Positions 12,363 through 23,463 of a stretch of DNA of 64,000 nt are shown here, piece after piece. Under the pieces are notes generated by a model. The model saw only the letters and a program-made list of their open reading frames with translations, ran no database searches and was not told where the DNA came from. Source of the stretch: Margaritifera margaritifera (lineage: Eukaryota > Mollusca > Bivalvia > Unionida > Margaritiferidae); NCBI GenBank assembly GCA_029931535.1, contig JAQPZY010000650.1:15001-79000 (forward strand), written 5' to 3'. Both the position numbers and the translations under genes were made by a program. Positions within the stretch are counted from its first letter, which is position 1; each line of letters opens with the position of its first letter.

Positions 12363-12395
12363 TACAATCAGCGTATATAATAACTTATATAATAA
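11283..12395. repeat. TA-rich satellite, about 22 units, with higher-order repeat
   Basis: Every unit carries the invariant core 'caatcagcgtatataataac' followed by a (TA)n block of variable length and a TAAAATA or TAATATA link. The order of link variants repeats every eight units (11384-11757 against 11758-12127, about 372 bp). A 'gtaaaata' variant and a 'atacatatatat' variant hold the same positions in both blocks. The array expanded by duplicating whole eight-unit blocks. Confidence 0.92.
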
Positions 12396-12751
12396 CTATA
12401 ACGAGGTCACTCAAGGTTTCCGAAAACCAAATAAATTCTTACATTTTCAATCACATTATACAATTATTTTTTAATTACCTACAAAGATAATTTCATAGAA
12501 CACTGTACTTAATTGGCACGTGTAATTCCAATGTATCACGACAATTAACGAAACAGTTGAAATTGGCTTGTGTAATCTCCGAAAGTGTTATAGTGTTTTA
12601 CAGTCTGGGGTGAGTTTTGGTGATATCTTTGGTTATTATTCTGCTGTTTTGGCGATCATGGTTATTATATCATGACGTCATTCTGGCAAGATGGCGGACA
12701 GATGACCATCCCTTGGAACAAGCACGAAGCATGACACTGAAATAGAGGATC

Positions 12752-12852
12752 TTACACGCGTGTTCATTTGATATGAAATTTATTAAACGAGTTGAATAAT
12801 ATTGCAATTTTCAACGAGCTTCATAACTTTCATATCAAATAAACGCGAGTTT
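12752..12852. repeat. Imperfect ~100-bp palindrome
   Basis: The left arm contains 'tttgatatgaaa' and 'cgagttgaa'. The right arm contains 'tttcatatcaaa' and related bases in reverse. It may be a small hairpin element. The rest of 12400-13000 shows nothing else. Confidence 0.5.
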
Positions 12853-13699
12853 GAGACAATGTTTATTGCATAACGTTAAGGACTGTGCATCAGTCTCTAT
12901 TACGTTGCTACATGGCGTTGATAGTATTATATTACAGTGTGACGAACGATTTTTATGATATGACGTTATGATGCTAATATGGATGAACGTTACGTGATGT
13001 AAGGTGAGAGAGAGAGAGTCGTTTTATTTGACACCAACTACTCGTGTTGGTGAGGGTATGACAACACAAATTTTTTTAAAAAAATTAAGCGATTCTAGCA
13101 AATAGACAACAATAATTTCAAATTATTTTTTTTTCTTCTACAAAACAAATAAAAGCACAGAGCTACATTGTGTTGAATGCAACTTCTTTCAGAGAGGTGA
13201 CAGAATGTGTTATGAGTTGAACATGAAAGCAGCAATATCGGTATCAAGAAACAATGTGTATTTATTTACAAGTTTGGATGGTATAAAAGTGTTATCAAAA
13301 CCAGTTGAGTTACAAAATAACATACAGCAGAAACACACATGTTGATTTCTTGTTGTAGTAGATTCAACCATCATAATGGCAAATTTTTACATAAATCTGA
13401 AAGCATACATATCTTCGAAAGGAATGAATTTACGTTGCAAATTTCTGACAACAAAAGTACCCGTTGTAGATATATGTCATGCTAGCTTCTTAATAGCACC
13501 TAACGACAAGTTATGAAGTGTAAAGTATTCTCTGGATGTTTTTATACTGTTCCGAATGATGTACCGTTCCGAATGATGTACCAAATTAAAAAAACACCTT
13601 TCCACTGGAGACGACCAACAAAGAACAGTATTAAGGTATCTTTACCTCGATCCTGAAAGACAAGTTGCGTACCAAAAAATATAAATCAGTTAAACGAGA

Positions 13700-14745
13700 C
13701 AAAATAAAATAAAATACTCTGAATTGAAAGAACGGTTATCCAAACAATCTACTTAAAGATTACACAAGCAAGTGGAAGAAAAGGTTCCCTACAAAAGAGT
13801 TTATGTTAACCACGTTGATGGCCAGTGGCAGGCCACATATTTGATACGCAAGCATATGAAAAATACAACAATAGATACAAATATATTTTGACAGTGATAT
13901 TTTTCTTCTCAAACTACGCTTGGGCTGAAAAAAATAAATAAGGGAGATGACATACAGTAGGCTGTTAAAGAAATCCTTACAGAGAAAAAAACCTGAAAAA
14001 TGTAAGTTGAGGAGGAAAACGAGTTTTACAACTGGAAATTTAAGTATCGGTTGAAAAGAAAAACACAGAATATTTCTCAACTAACTCAGAGAAACAAGCA
14101 TATGTAGAAGAAAGGTTTAACAGATCCGTAAGGACTAAAATATGGAAGTATTTAACTCACAATGAAACCAGAAAATGGATTAACGTTCTACCAAGGCTAA
14201 CGGAGGGATAGAGTGACATTTATCACATTTATCACATCTCAATATACATTTATCACATATCAATAGACATTTATCACATAACAATATATCAATAGACATG
14301 ACTCCGATCGAAGCAAGAAAGGAAGAAAACAGATCAAAAGTATGGATCAATCTATTCGGTTACCTGACAACATATATATTTAGAACACCTTAATTTAAAT
14401 TAGATAAAACAGAATTTCAAAATGCAAAACAATATATGCAAAGGGCTACCTTCATAACTTTACTGAGGGAATATTTAAATTAGGCAAGAAATTTTAAGTG
14501 ATCCAATCTTTTACACACTGGAATACCTGAAATGAGAGGACACGGAACAAGACTTATCTATATAGGGCAAAGAAGATGACACATATAAAGTTGAAAAGAT
14601 ATTGAAAAGCAAAAGAATGAACAGTATAGAGTATGTACTTGTGAAATGGAAAGGATATGACAAATTGTTTAGCATTTGGGAACCGGCTGAAAATATTACG
14701 CTGTTAAATAAAGAACACATTTCATTGGAGATAACTGAAGACTAG
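13700..14745 (+). pseudogene. Retroviral-type integrase with C-terminal chromodomain, broken
   Basis: Pieces in changing frames line up in the order of a Maverick-type DDE integrase. First is RVYVNHVDGQWQA (13797-13835), then KYNNRYKY and a FSNYAWA piece, then EERFNRSV...KIWKYLTHN (about 14111-14160). An SIDMTPIEARKEENRSKVW piece follows near 14290, and the chromodomain comes last. The first catalytic Asp (after WQA) appears to be Thr; the second site reads EEENEF; the last acidic residue is present. The chromodomain frame is open from 14566 to the stop at 14743-14745, with YKVEKIL, VKWKGY and IWEP marking the three aromatic cage positions. Stops, frameshifts and a local ~20-bp tandem expansion at 14214-14295 show it is dead. 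Confidence 0.85.
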
Positions 14746-16065
14746 TAATTAGATAGAAATATTAAAGAGCATGAGAACCAATAGTTTTTGAAATATAATG
14801 AGTTTCTACAATGTGATAGATGTAGAAAAAGCAGCGTATTAGAGAATGAAGGAGTTAAAATACGCACGGCATGCGAATTTATCGTGATTACGATTCAAGA
14901 GGGAAAAAGAAAATGGATCCAAAACGAACACCAGTAGATAACAAAATGGTACAAATGAAAACATGATAATGTGACTATAATGTAAACAATGTCGTAGCAG
15001 CATATTCAATCAAAATTACATGAGATAACATTTATAAATATGATGGAGATTCAAAGTATAGCTAGAAAAAGTTTAGGGAAATAAAACGTATACAGTGCAA
15101 TAGTCTGCATCACTATCTTTGATATTTTGAATGAGATAAAAACTTCTCCTTGAATATTATACAATGATGGTACAGCAAATATGTTAAATACATCATGAAC
15201 TGTGCGTTGTTTTTTTCTTCTTTTGTTTCTTTTTTTTATATCTGGATACACTTTTTCACATTTACAGTTTTAACACATCTGCAAAACCATCTGTTATAAA
15301 ATATTGTAATAAATTTGGGTATATTCCATTTGTATTTACGTCTCCATTTATAAGTTTGTTAGATTTTAGTGATTAGTGGTCGTAGTTTGAGATGTGGTCA
15401 GACTAGCATAAATAGTATAAGTGGGCATGGAGCCAAGTAGTTCCTATCTTAATACAGAAGTGTTGATTGATTGTGCCTTTCGGTGGGAGATATTCGTGTC
15501 AAGAACTACTGTTTTGTGCCATGGAATAATTGAGAAGAGGTAATCCCTTTGTTTGGAGATGCCTTTCATTGTAGCAGTTTGTGGAAGTACACGTGCGAAA
15601 CGTGGTTCAGACGGTTGTTTTTATTGATCCAGGGATGGAATCGGAAATTAGTTCCCTGCATTGGGTGTTTGAATTGTGTTATGTGCTTCATGCCACGGCG
15701 TTATAACAAGGAAAAGTCATGCAAATGTGAAGTTATAGTTGTGACATTGTGGTCATTCATTTATTGGTTAGAGAAAAATTGTTTCTAGTCTTGGCGCGTT
15801 ACGAGAACTTCCAGTTGACAACGAATGTTGTCGAGAAGACCTTGGAAATGGGGAAAAACAAAGGACTTCCAGTCCAACCTCACGCAGGTGTTTGATTCGT
15901 TCGGTAGAGGAACCCTGTTCGTGTTACAATATGACCACGAAATAAACCAAAATATGGGAGGAGTTTAAACACCACGCAGATGAATACATCTTTAACGGTG
16001 TGTAAATATGTAGATTTTCAAGATACATTTTCACTATTTTCACTGGACATCTAGTAGTAATTGAA

Positions 16066-16200
16066 ATTAAACTACATACATAAATGGTATAATTACCATT
16101 ATGGGTTGCTGAAGCACATATGCTGATGGCAATGCTATGTACTGTAGAGGAATGACGTCACATATGCTGATGGCATAGCTATGTACTCTAGAGGAATGAC
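16066..16200. repeat. Short tandem duplication (~57 bp x 2)
   Basis: The phrase 'catatgctgatggca' through 'gaggaatgacgt' occurs twice in succession with a few differences. It sits just upstream of the Cys-rich open frame, so it probably arose in decaying element DNA. Confidence 0.75.
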
Positions 16201-16246
16201 GTGTCCAAGGCAACATATGTCGGAATTGGAACTGTTCCAAAGGTAA

Positions 16247-16468
16247 ACTGAAACTTCCTGTTCTGAACGGACACTCTGTGCAAAGAACAATCAGCTGCAA
16301 AAATGTCGCAAATGCAGCAGTGATACATTTATAGAGGGAATAGAAAACGGGTGTACTAAATACCAGAGATGTAAATATTATGTAAAATCAAGAAGATTAA
16401 ACTGGTGGTACAGTACAGAAAATGAACAGATTCGAGAGACAGAGAAATCAACAAATGATTACATGTGA
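16247..16468 (+). pseudogene. Cys-rich ORF fragment of cluster 1
   Basis: There are 73 open codons with six or so Cys residues, including KCRKC and two later spaced Cys, followed by the aromatic NWWYSTENE. The spacing suggests a small zinc-binding fold, but I recognise no family. It has no start codon and sits between the integrase relic and the block shared with cluster 2. The short length and the surrounding decay indicate a fragment. Confidence 0.4.
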
Positions 16469-16643
16469 ATGTGGGGGAAAAAACCAGTAAATAGGGACTC
16501 AAAGTATTTGCACAAGAAAAGCAAATTTTATATACGAAGTATAGGTGAATGCTATTCAACGCATTAATTTTCTGAATCGTGCTGTAGTCGTTTTGCATGA
16601 TGTGAATGATGGACAATACGCCTGAATTAATATTTCGGACCAT

Positions 16644-16979
16644 ATGTCAAAATTGGATAAAATGGATGAATTCATGAATATCAGATTTCAAACACTAACA
16701 TGCAGTTCCACTTGTCATTGTCCAGCAATTCAGTTTGACGCCCCATTCACAGATTTATCATACATATTTAAAAATGAAAATGTTCCAAACATGTTTAATG
16801 AGATAAAGATTTACTAAACCGAGAAAGAGTATTTCTCGTGTAAGCCATTTAGCATATTTGTTAACTATTCTTTAACATTTGACAGTGATGAATCCATGAA
16901 CAGGTACAGAGTACTGTGTACAATGAAACTGGCAAAATCAACAAAACTGGGCGGTGTAGATGGCAACATCTGGTTGTGA
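16644..16979 (+). pseudogene. ORF fragment with one internal stop; related to 29.7-29.95 kb
   Basis: From the ATG at 16644 the frame runs 112 codons to TGA at 16977, interrupted only by one TAA about half way. Segments such as CPAIQFDAPF and a later PFSI...RYRVLCTMKL resemble, in the same order, CPSTEFRAPV and PFRI...RSRLQCDMRF from 29.7-29.95 kb. This is best read as one gene of the element present in two decayed copies. The function is unknown; it may be a structural protein, judged only from its neighbours. Confidence 0.5.
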
Positions 16980-17029
16980 TATATCGTACTAGCATTAGCC
17001 AAACAAAAGAGGTTTAGAGTTAGTAAAAT

Positions 17030-17440
17030 CAGTTTGCAGGTAACATATTTACTTCCAGTTTAGGAAATTATTACGTGAGTGTGTAATACCTTTACCAGAT
17101 AAGTACGCTTTCAATCATGTCAGTAATCGAATAAATATGAAACAATTTAATTTGATATGTTACAAGTTTAACATCTCATTCTAAAGCGATTGGAGACACA
17201 TACAGAGAAAGAAAGAAGAAAAAACAACATAACTGATGATCTATGCTACTGACAGAAAGGAGAATTAAAATGAATATGAAAACGCAATTTAACTTGAAAA
17301 CAAGGCGTGAACCCTCATGGTGGTATTTTCAGATTAAACTATTATGTCATATCATTATTTCTCCAGCAGATAAGGACAAGTCAAACAGTTGGAGATACTT
17401 TTTTTCTACAGTATAAGGAATAGCGGGATTACACAATGCA
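17030..17440 (+). pseudogene. Decayed coding stretch, continuation of the shared block
   Basis: The short phrase CVIPLPDKYAF (about 17084-17120) matches CIVPLPGDKF near 30060-30090 in cluster 2. Between these anchors the frames are broken. No product can be named. Confidence 0.35.
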
Positions 17441-17456
17441 TTAAAATACATGTAAT

Positions 17457-17995
17457 TTGTATTTTGGTTGGACAATGAACAAAATATCTATTACACAGTA
17501 TGTTTCCACTGTAACAGATTCTACAAAAAATGTTAATAGAGCCATATACTTAGAAATGGGAAATGTAGATGACGACACGATTGTATCAGCGTTTCAAAAT
17601 TACATAACAGTTTCAAGAGTAAAATTAGACTACGCCATATGTGGCTATGGTGTCTGTTTGTTGCATGGCTATGAAAACACGTGTTTTCGTTGGATATAAC
17701 ACCAATTTATAGAAATAAAAAACCTCGTTTAAACTTGGACTAAATCTACTACTAATATGGATAAATGAAGTATTTGTGGTACTCCAAAGGATACTAAGCA
17801 ATAACAACAAGACAAGAAACTGTAAAAGATAAATAAGAAAAGAAAGCGAGTAATAATTAGGTAGAGAAGACGAATTACGATGACGATAGTCATACTGTCA
17901 GATCTGCCAATGCGATTAGAGACCCGGACGTTCGGATGACACAAGGTAATTTTAAAACGATGAAATACAACATTGATCATGAAATAAACAAGCAA
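17457..17995 (+). pseudogene. Conserved cluster ORF, broken (paralogue at 30.6-31.76 kb)
   Basis: The open part (17457-17699) has a likely ATG at MNKISITQYVSTV and includes GNVDDDTIVSAF and SRVKLDYA. After the stop, FKLG, then an acidic EDDDDSHTVRSAN phrase and RDPDVRMTQGNFKTMKYNI, continue in other frames to about 17995. The nucleotide phrases 'ttacagtttcaagaa'/'ttagactatgc', 'tttaaacttgga' and 'gatgacg..agtc' recur in the same order at 30.67-31.70 kb. I do not recognise the protein. Confidence 0.5.
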
Positions 17996-18028
17996 TAATT
18001 TATATTGATACTAATGTTGCAGGAGATG

Positions 18029-18640
18029 CTATAGTTTATTGCGAAAAAGAGCAAAGTTAGTGGACAAGTTAGAACCTCTAATTCTGTTAGATGATTTGTT
18101 TACAGATTCGATCAAAGATGCCTTGCAAATAACAAACCCACTAATGCCAAAGTAAAACACATGTTCAGATAAGAAAGAAGCAATCTGCTCAGCTGCTTTC
18201 AAAAGATAGCTTATCACATTGCCAATAAAACTGGGTAAAGCTGACGCTGCTTTTTTAAATTTGCTAACTCAAATTAATAATTACCAATTTGTACTAAGCC
18301 CTCTTTAATGTTGTCAGCAAACAAATAATATTTGCCTCTTGATGAAACACAACTGCCACTTGATCCTCCTCCTCCACCTACTAAAGTTTAAAAAAATTGC
18401 TATAGACAGAACACCAGTTGACATAGCCGTACATACTGCAGTGGCTGTAGCAAATATTGTTACAATCTTTTATTTACAGTTATTTCAGCTTTTTACCAAA
18501 TGGGAATTTTGCTTTAACTTTTCAGTTGAGTTTTTAAGCGTTGTTAAAACTTGCGTTGTTATACATTCAACCCTTTCCAACTGGTATTGCGATTCAGAGT
18601 TTAGTTTCAGTTTGTTTCTCTGCTTATGACTTTCTTTTTA
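18029..18640 (-). pseudogene. Two-segment membrane protein relic of cluster 1
   Basis: Reading on the minus strand from about 18640, a helical segment (TTQVLTTLKNSTEKLK) is followed by a hydrophobic segment with TIFATATAVCTAMSTGVLS and a Gly/Ser linker (GGGGSSGS). Next comes LPSFIGNVISYLLKAAEQIA, then a second hydrophobic stretch ending at the stop 18029-18031. Order and motif match the relic at 54.7-55.19 kb (LPGIIGSFISFLLRTAGNAI). Proteins of this shape accompany capsid genes in Maverick-like elements of aquatic invertebrates, as I know them. The role is unknown, perhaps virion membrane or entry-related. Frames are broken. Confidence 0.6.
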
Positions 18641-18850
18641 CTCCTCAGTCTCTTTTTAATAAATTTCAACATCATACTTCATAGAGTCTGTTTTCGAATC
18701 AACTATTTCTTCAACATTTACATAAACCCTTAATTCTTTTTGCTCTTTGTGTAATGAATATTATTTTCATTGCAGATGGATGCTCTCCGCAACGTCAATA
18801 GGTAACACCCATTTATCGCATTGCTTGGCCCTACCTTGTGTGACCAACAA

Positions 18851-19260
18851 CTATTTTACAGTCTTGCCTGCTATATTATTTTGTGCTAGCATTGATTTGA
18901 TGTCGTCTTTCCTTAAAATATGAACTGATTTACCATCAGGTTTTTCATAATACATATTTTTTCTTTTTTTTTTTGGGGGGGGGGGGGGGATATTTATTTC
19001 TTGATTATATTGAAAATCATTCTTTGCGATGCCTTCCTTTATGCTCTCCTCGAACAAGTTGAGAACATGGCGTGAAACATCAGTACCTTCACTTTGAGCT
19101 ACATATTTATGACGTCCTAAATTTCGCTCTGAACGAATAAACAGTATCAAGATTGCAGTATTATCAACTTGTATTTGATCTTAAGCATCTATTATAGCAT
19201 CATTTTTATGCAAAGAATTATTTTCAAATGGTAAATCGAAATCTTCACAACTCTTAACCT
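18851..19260 (-). pseudogene. Hydrophilic ORF fragment upstream of the membrane protein relic
   Basis: There are about 99 open codons on the minus strand (18851-19150), preceded in the same frame by a further open stretch after one stop. It contains a proline run followed by lysines (PPPPPKKKRK) encoded by the G-tract at 18974-18988, and a charged C-terminus. No family is recognised. It lies on the same strand and just upstream of the membrane protein relic. Confidence 0.35.
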
Positions 19261-21429
19261 TTTTTTTTTTTTTTTTTTTTTGTTGTTGTTGTTTCTTTCT
19301 CTTTTTAAATTTTAAATAGCAAGCAAATGGACAAAGCAAAGCTGGAGAAATAAAATAAGATTTATCAAAGACAAAAGCCGCAATAACCCCATTTTTACAG
19401 AAACTTAAGAGAACGAACGGGAATTAAACACAGCTATTGGAAATACAAAAAAAACTCGTAAAGATATAACTGAAAGATTTGTAAAAGATGAATGAAAATA
19501 AATCAGGAAGACAGATGAAATCTGTGTCAGTGCTTAATCTGCTACAATTTCCAGTAACAGGCGGATGTTATAATTTACACAGTGACATAATTGCTGAGCA
19601 GATTTCTTCCAATCAATTTTTTTTTCTTTTTTCTCTTTTGACAAGTTAAAATTATAATCTGAAAAATGACTACATGAGATCAAACTGAATTACGTCCTTC
19701 ACTGGATATTTGTCATTTAAATCGGGACTGCTTCTATCTACATTGATTGCTAGCTTCATAGCATTCAAACACATTAATTTATAAAAGAAAAAAAAAATAT
19801 TACAAACCTGTTTCATAAATGAAAATTGTTTTAATAGTTGTCATTACAGGAGTAGCTGCATGCCATGCAATAAAGTCTCAAAGGGAAAATGGATTAGACA
19901 ATATTGTTCAAATTCTCCTCAATGATGAGATCAGCCATCTGAAATGATTCGTCTTTTTTCTTATGCTCTTCTATATGTTGCCTCGAAGGAATTATATAAT
20001 TTTTTATATGTTTGCACTAGCCATTGTGTATCAACTGTCTGACCAGTGAAAACAATTTCCTTATTGCTCAGGATCAGACACATCAAATAATGAATATGGA
20101 ATTAAATTATCGATATGAAAGTTACTCTCACGACCTAATCAAGTTTTGTAAAATTTAACCATCTCTTTTAAAAGTCAATAGAATAAACATCTAAATTATT
20201 CAAAGTCGTATTGGAGTTTAAGCTTTTTCTCAATGCTAGTAAAATTCTAACTCTTGTTGTTTGAAATTATCTGCAATTTGTTATCAGTGTGCTATTTGTC
20301 TCGTGTACTTTTTCATATATCCGTCCTAGTACTCTTTGGTTTCAACCTTCTATTTCTTGCGGTACTTGTTAGCTTTTCTATGCCATTATTTATTGTATTC
20401 ATTTTAGCAAGGTTTGCAGTAGCGGTGTTTTTGCTGTTTTAAACTCAGTTTTTTGTGTTTTTCTATCTAACATTTTGGACATTTTTCGAAGTCTATCTCT
20501 TTTGTTCATCCAATAGGATTTCAAATTACATGTATATTGCATTACTTCAAAGTAACACTGTAAGTCATCATACAACTAACATTTGTCCCAATTCAAACTT
20601 ACATTGTTTTTTTATTACAAATTAAATATAAATGGAAAATAACAAAGACAAAAAAAAACTCAAAAAACAAATCAAAACAAAACAAATTTATTAAAGGACA
20701 TCAAAAGGTTACTTTACAAAACCAAACGATCCCCGTAGAGTTAATGTTGGTAGACAGCTTGGAAAATATTCACAAAAAACAACAAAACTGAACGTTTGAA
20801 TAACGAACTAGGCGACTTTGAAACATCACAAGATGAAATGAAAGGTACAAATTCAGATAGCTCAGATAACAGGAGTTATTATCTGATAGATCGTGGCACA
20901 GCTGTGCTAGATATCTTGTTCATATGACCAAGTTGCACAATTGTTTCCGTTTTTATGCTGATGAGATAACAAAGCTTGTACAAACCAAGACGTTCGAGAA
21001 CGCAGAAATCAACAAAAAGTAGAACAACATGTCAAGATATATAGCATGCCAACATGTAACATATAACATGTCTACATATAACATATAACACGTCTACATA
21101 TAGCATGACCCATGAAATAATTTAACTTTTCAGACAGTAAATAGCATCGATTTTACCCGCAGACAAATGTCGACCTAAACAAACCAGGGTGTAATCAACC
21201 ATAACATAGTTCATCACATCAAAGCTTTTAGTAGTAATCTTCAGTAGCCATTACGAAAATTAATTATCATGCAGCCGAATATAAATTCAGATTAAAGACA
21301 TCTTAGCAACAAAATGTTGGCCACTTGTAAAACTATTTTTTTGGGGGAATACAAGTTATTACACAACGAAAAGAAACATTCTTTTCTATACTATCAAACC
21401 AGAGGTACCATAATGAGCTGAAGAATTTA

Positions 21430-21461
<32 letters not shown>

Positions 21462-21860
21462 AATTTTTTTATTTTTTTAAAATATTGGTCTTAAAATCTG
21501 CTTCAAAAGTTATTATCATCCTCAACCCCTAGGAACCAGATTATACTGGATGTAAGTCAGGGGCATTGAGTAACATTGAACGAAAGTAAGTAGTACGAAC
21601 ATAGTTAAAGCATCCATAATTATCTTCATTGGCCACAACAGCTAAAGTCTCATGAGAAAAGCGCTAAGCATTCTGTCCGCGTATCTAATTCCTGTACATT
21701 AACATGAACAATAAATGGTTAACCTGCCGAGGGCAACCTATCATAATATACAATGTAAAGTCAATAATATGGAAAGTTTACCATGAAAGAAACATATTTA
21801 TTGCTACTTCCAACTGCTCTGCTTTGAAAGGGCCTTATGAGTAAACTAAGATGTATATAT
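19261..21860. other. AT-rich intergenic DNA without identifiable genes
   Basis: It contains T-tracts (19258-19280, 21445-21480) and a small run of ~26-bp repeats of 'catataacatgtctacata' type at 21045-21110. Some minus-strand phrases at 19.9-20.2 kb could be further decayed element genes, but no motif supports a call. Confidence 0.4.
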
Positions 21861-21865
21861 CATGA

Positions 21866-22690
21866 AAGAATCAATGTGGTCATGAGCCAAACTGAAACAT
21901 TTAACCTATTTTAGTAAAGCATAAAATGTAGATCACAGTGACCTTCTTTGTAAGGATTAGTACTGGAATAAATCCATCCAATAATCAAGTTTCAAAACTT
22001 GATCATAAACAGCAACCAATAAATGAAGTTAAACACAAAATTTCAACAAAGTCTCTGAAGCACGAAATAAGATCACATATCTCTTTTTGCAATAAGGTTT
22101 TAGTACTGATCAAGATGCAGAAAGTTCCACGATTCTAAGTAGGATAGAATGAATATATCATTCCAAAACCTTGCGTGGTCATGAACTAAACACACAACCT
22201 TAACGAAGGCCAGTAAATGACAAAAGATAGATCACGGTAAGCTTCTTTTGTTGTAAGGATGTGGTACTAATAGAGATGCATATCATATCAATTTCACGAT
22301 TATAGCATGTGCAGTGCCTGAGAAATGAACATCAGACACAAAATTTAACCCAAGTAGGTGAAACGCAACATATGCAACATAGTGACCTATTACTGATAAT
22401 GAGAAGAAAGTACTCAGCAGGATGCATCTCTTCATCGCGTTTCCTGATTTTTCACAGGTTATTATGTACATAGCATACAAACCTCTATGTGGTCATGCTA
22501 AACGCAAAAGCTTAACCATTGCCAGTTAAATGTGAAATGGACGTCACAGTGACCTTTACTGAGTATGGGTGTGGTATTAAGAGAAATTATACAGTCGTCT
22601 TGTTTAGATATTAAAGCATAAACAGTTAAAACATAAAATTCAGCCAAATTCAGCCAGGCGTGAAATATTGGTCACAGTGATCTAATTTTG
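21866..22690. repeat. Degenerate ~310-bp tandem repeat, 3 units
   Basis: Each unit has 'gtggtcatga' or a close relative, then a phrase ending 'gatcacagtgacctt', 'gatcacggtaagctt' or 'gtcacagtgacctt', then 'aaggatgtggtactaa' or similar. Units start near 21868, 22168 and 22487. The style matches the repeats at 36.6-37.3 kb. Confidence 0.7.
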
Positions 22691-23232
22691 AATTACTCTC
22701 AATGGATATCGAAGCTGTGCCAATTGAGTCACTCCTTTTTTTTTTTTTTTTTTTTTTTTGTGCGAAATTCAAACAAGGAAAGTGAAGTAAATTCCTTGCA
22801 ATTGCAAGGCCCCTAGCGGAACTGGATGAGTCAAAAATGGCAATACACGTTTCTTGATGAATAAGCTTTATTGAAGTTTTACAGAGAAAGAAAGAGAGAG
22901 AGGTGGGAGTGAGGGAGGGTGAGAGAGAAAATACTTAAGATGACAGAAACATATTGAATATAATATCTTCCCACCCAACCAGCTACAAACCCTGGTTTGT
23001 AACTTCGAATTTGGCCTGAGACATACAAGATACAACACAGTGACGATCGGATCAGACTCGCTGATCAAAAACGACTTGTCGAAGACAAAGATAAACGCAT
23101 ATATACACTTAATGGACAACACACACAACGAAATTGAACTCCACGAGAAGTCATTCTCACATAAGTAATGCGAGATACATTCGAAAAATATATGACAAAC
23201 AATAACGCTTGCAATACACCGTACGTTATGAG

Positions 23233-23236
<4 letters not shown>

Positions 23237-23310
<74 letters not shown>
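23237..23310. repeat. (AT)n microsatellite
   Basis: About 74 bases of perfect TA dinucleotide. Confidence 0.95.
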
Positions 23311-23314
<4 letters not shown>

Positions 23315-23392
23315 TGCACAGCTTTTATTGTGAGATAAATGAGTGAAAAATATCATGTGTTACGTCGCCTGAGATGTACCCTTGGCACATGG

Positions 23393-23463
23393 AATGTCCA
23401 GTCAGGTGTCCTTCGATGTCCAGTCAGGTGTCCTTCGATGTCCAGTCAGGTGTCCTTCGATGC
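23393..23463. repeat. 22-bp tandem repeat, about 3 copies
   Basis: Perfect repeats of 'atgtccagtcaggtgtcctt' plus two bases. The surrounding 23.4-26.1 kb holds no recognisable gene apart from possible decayed element DNA near 25.1-25.5 kb. Confidence 0.9.

Larger units (their letters stand above)
13000..19260. mobile_element. Decayed Maverick/Polinton-like element (cluster 1)
   Basis: The interval holds an integrase-chromodomain relic (plus), several broken plus-strand ORFs and two minus-strand relics, including a membrane protein also found in the capsid-bearing cluster at 53-58 kb. Integrase plus these virion-type genes points to the Maverick/Polinton/adintovirus group (family knowledge). 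No DNA polymerase B, protease or packaging ATPase was recognised. Boundaries are approximate. A (GA)-rich start near 13004 could be a terminal repeat, since such elements often begin with AG repeats, but no matching right end was proven. Nothing here looks functional. Confidence 0.7.

Noticed and set aside
15549..15788. 79-codon Cys/Trp-rich ORF
   Set aside because: It has an attractive composition but no recognisable fold, partner or second copy; not supported as a gene.
16067..16643. Minus-strand ORFs over the Cys-rich fragment
   Set aside because: The plus-strand frames give the Cys spacing and the match in order with cluster 2; the minus frames look like shadows.
22868..22930. GA-rich stretch as right terminal repeat of cluster 1
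   Set aside because: The GA-rich start near 13004 is too short and simple to match convincingly; a terminal inverted repeat cannot be claimed.
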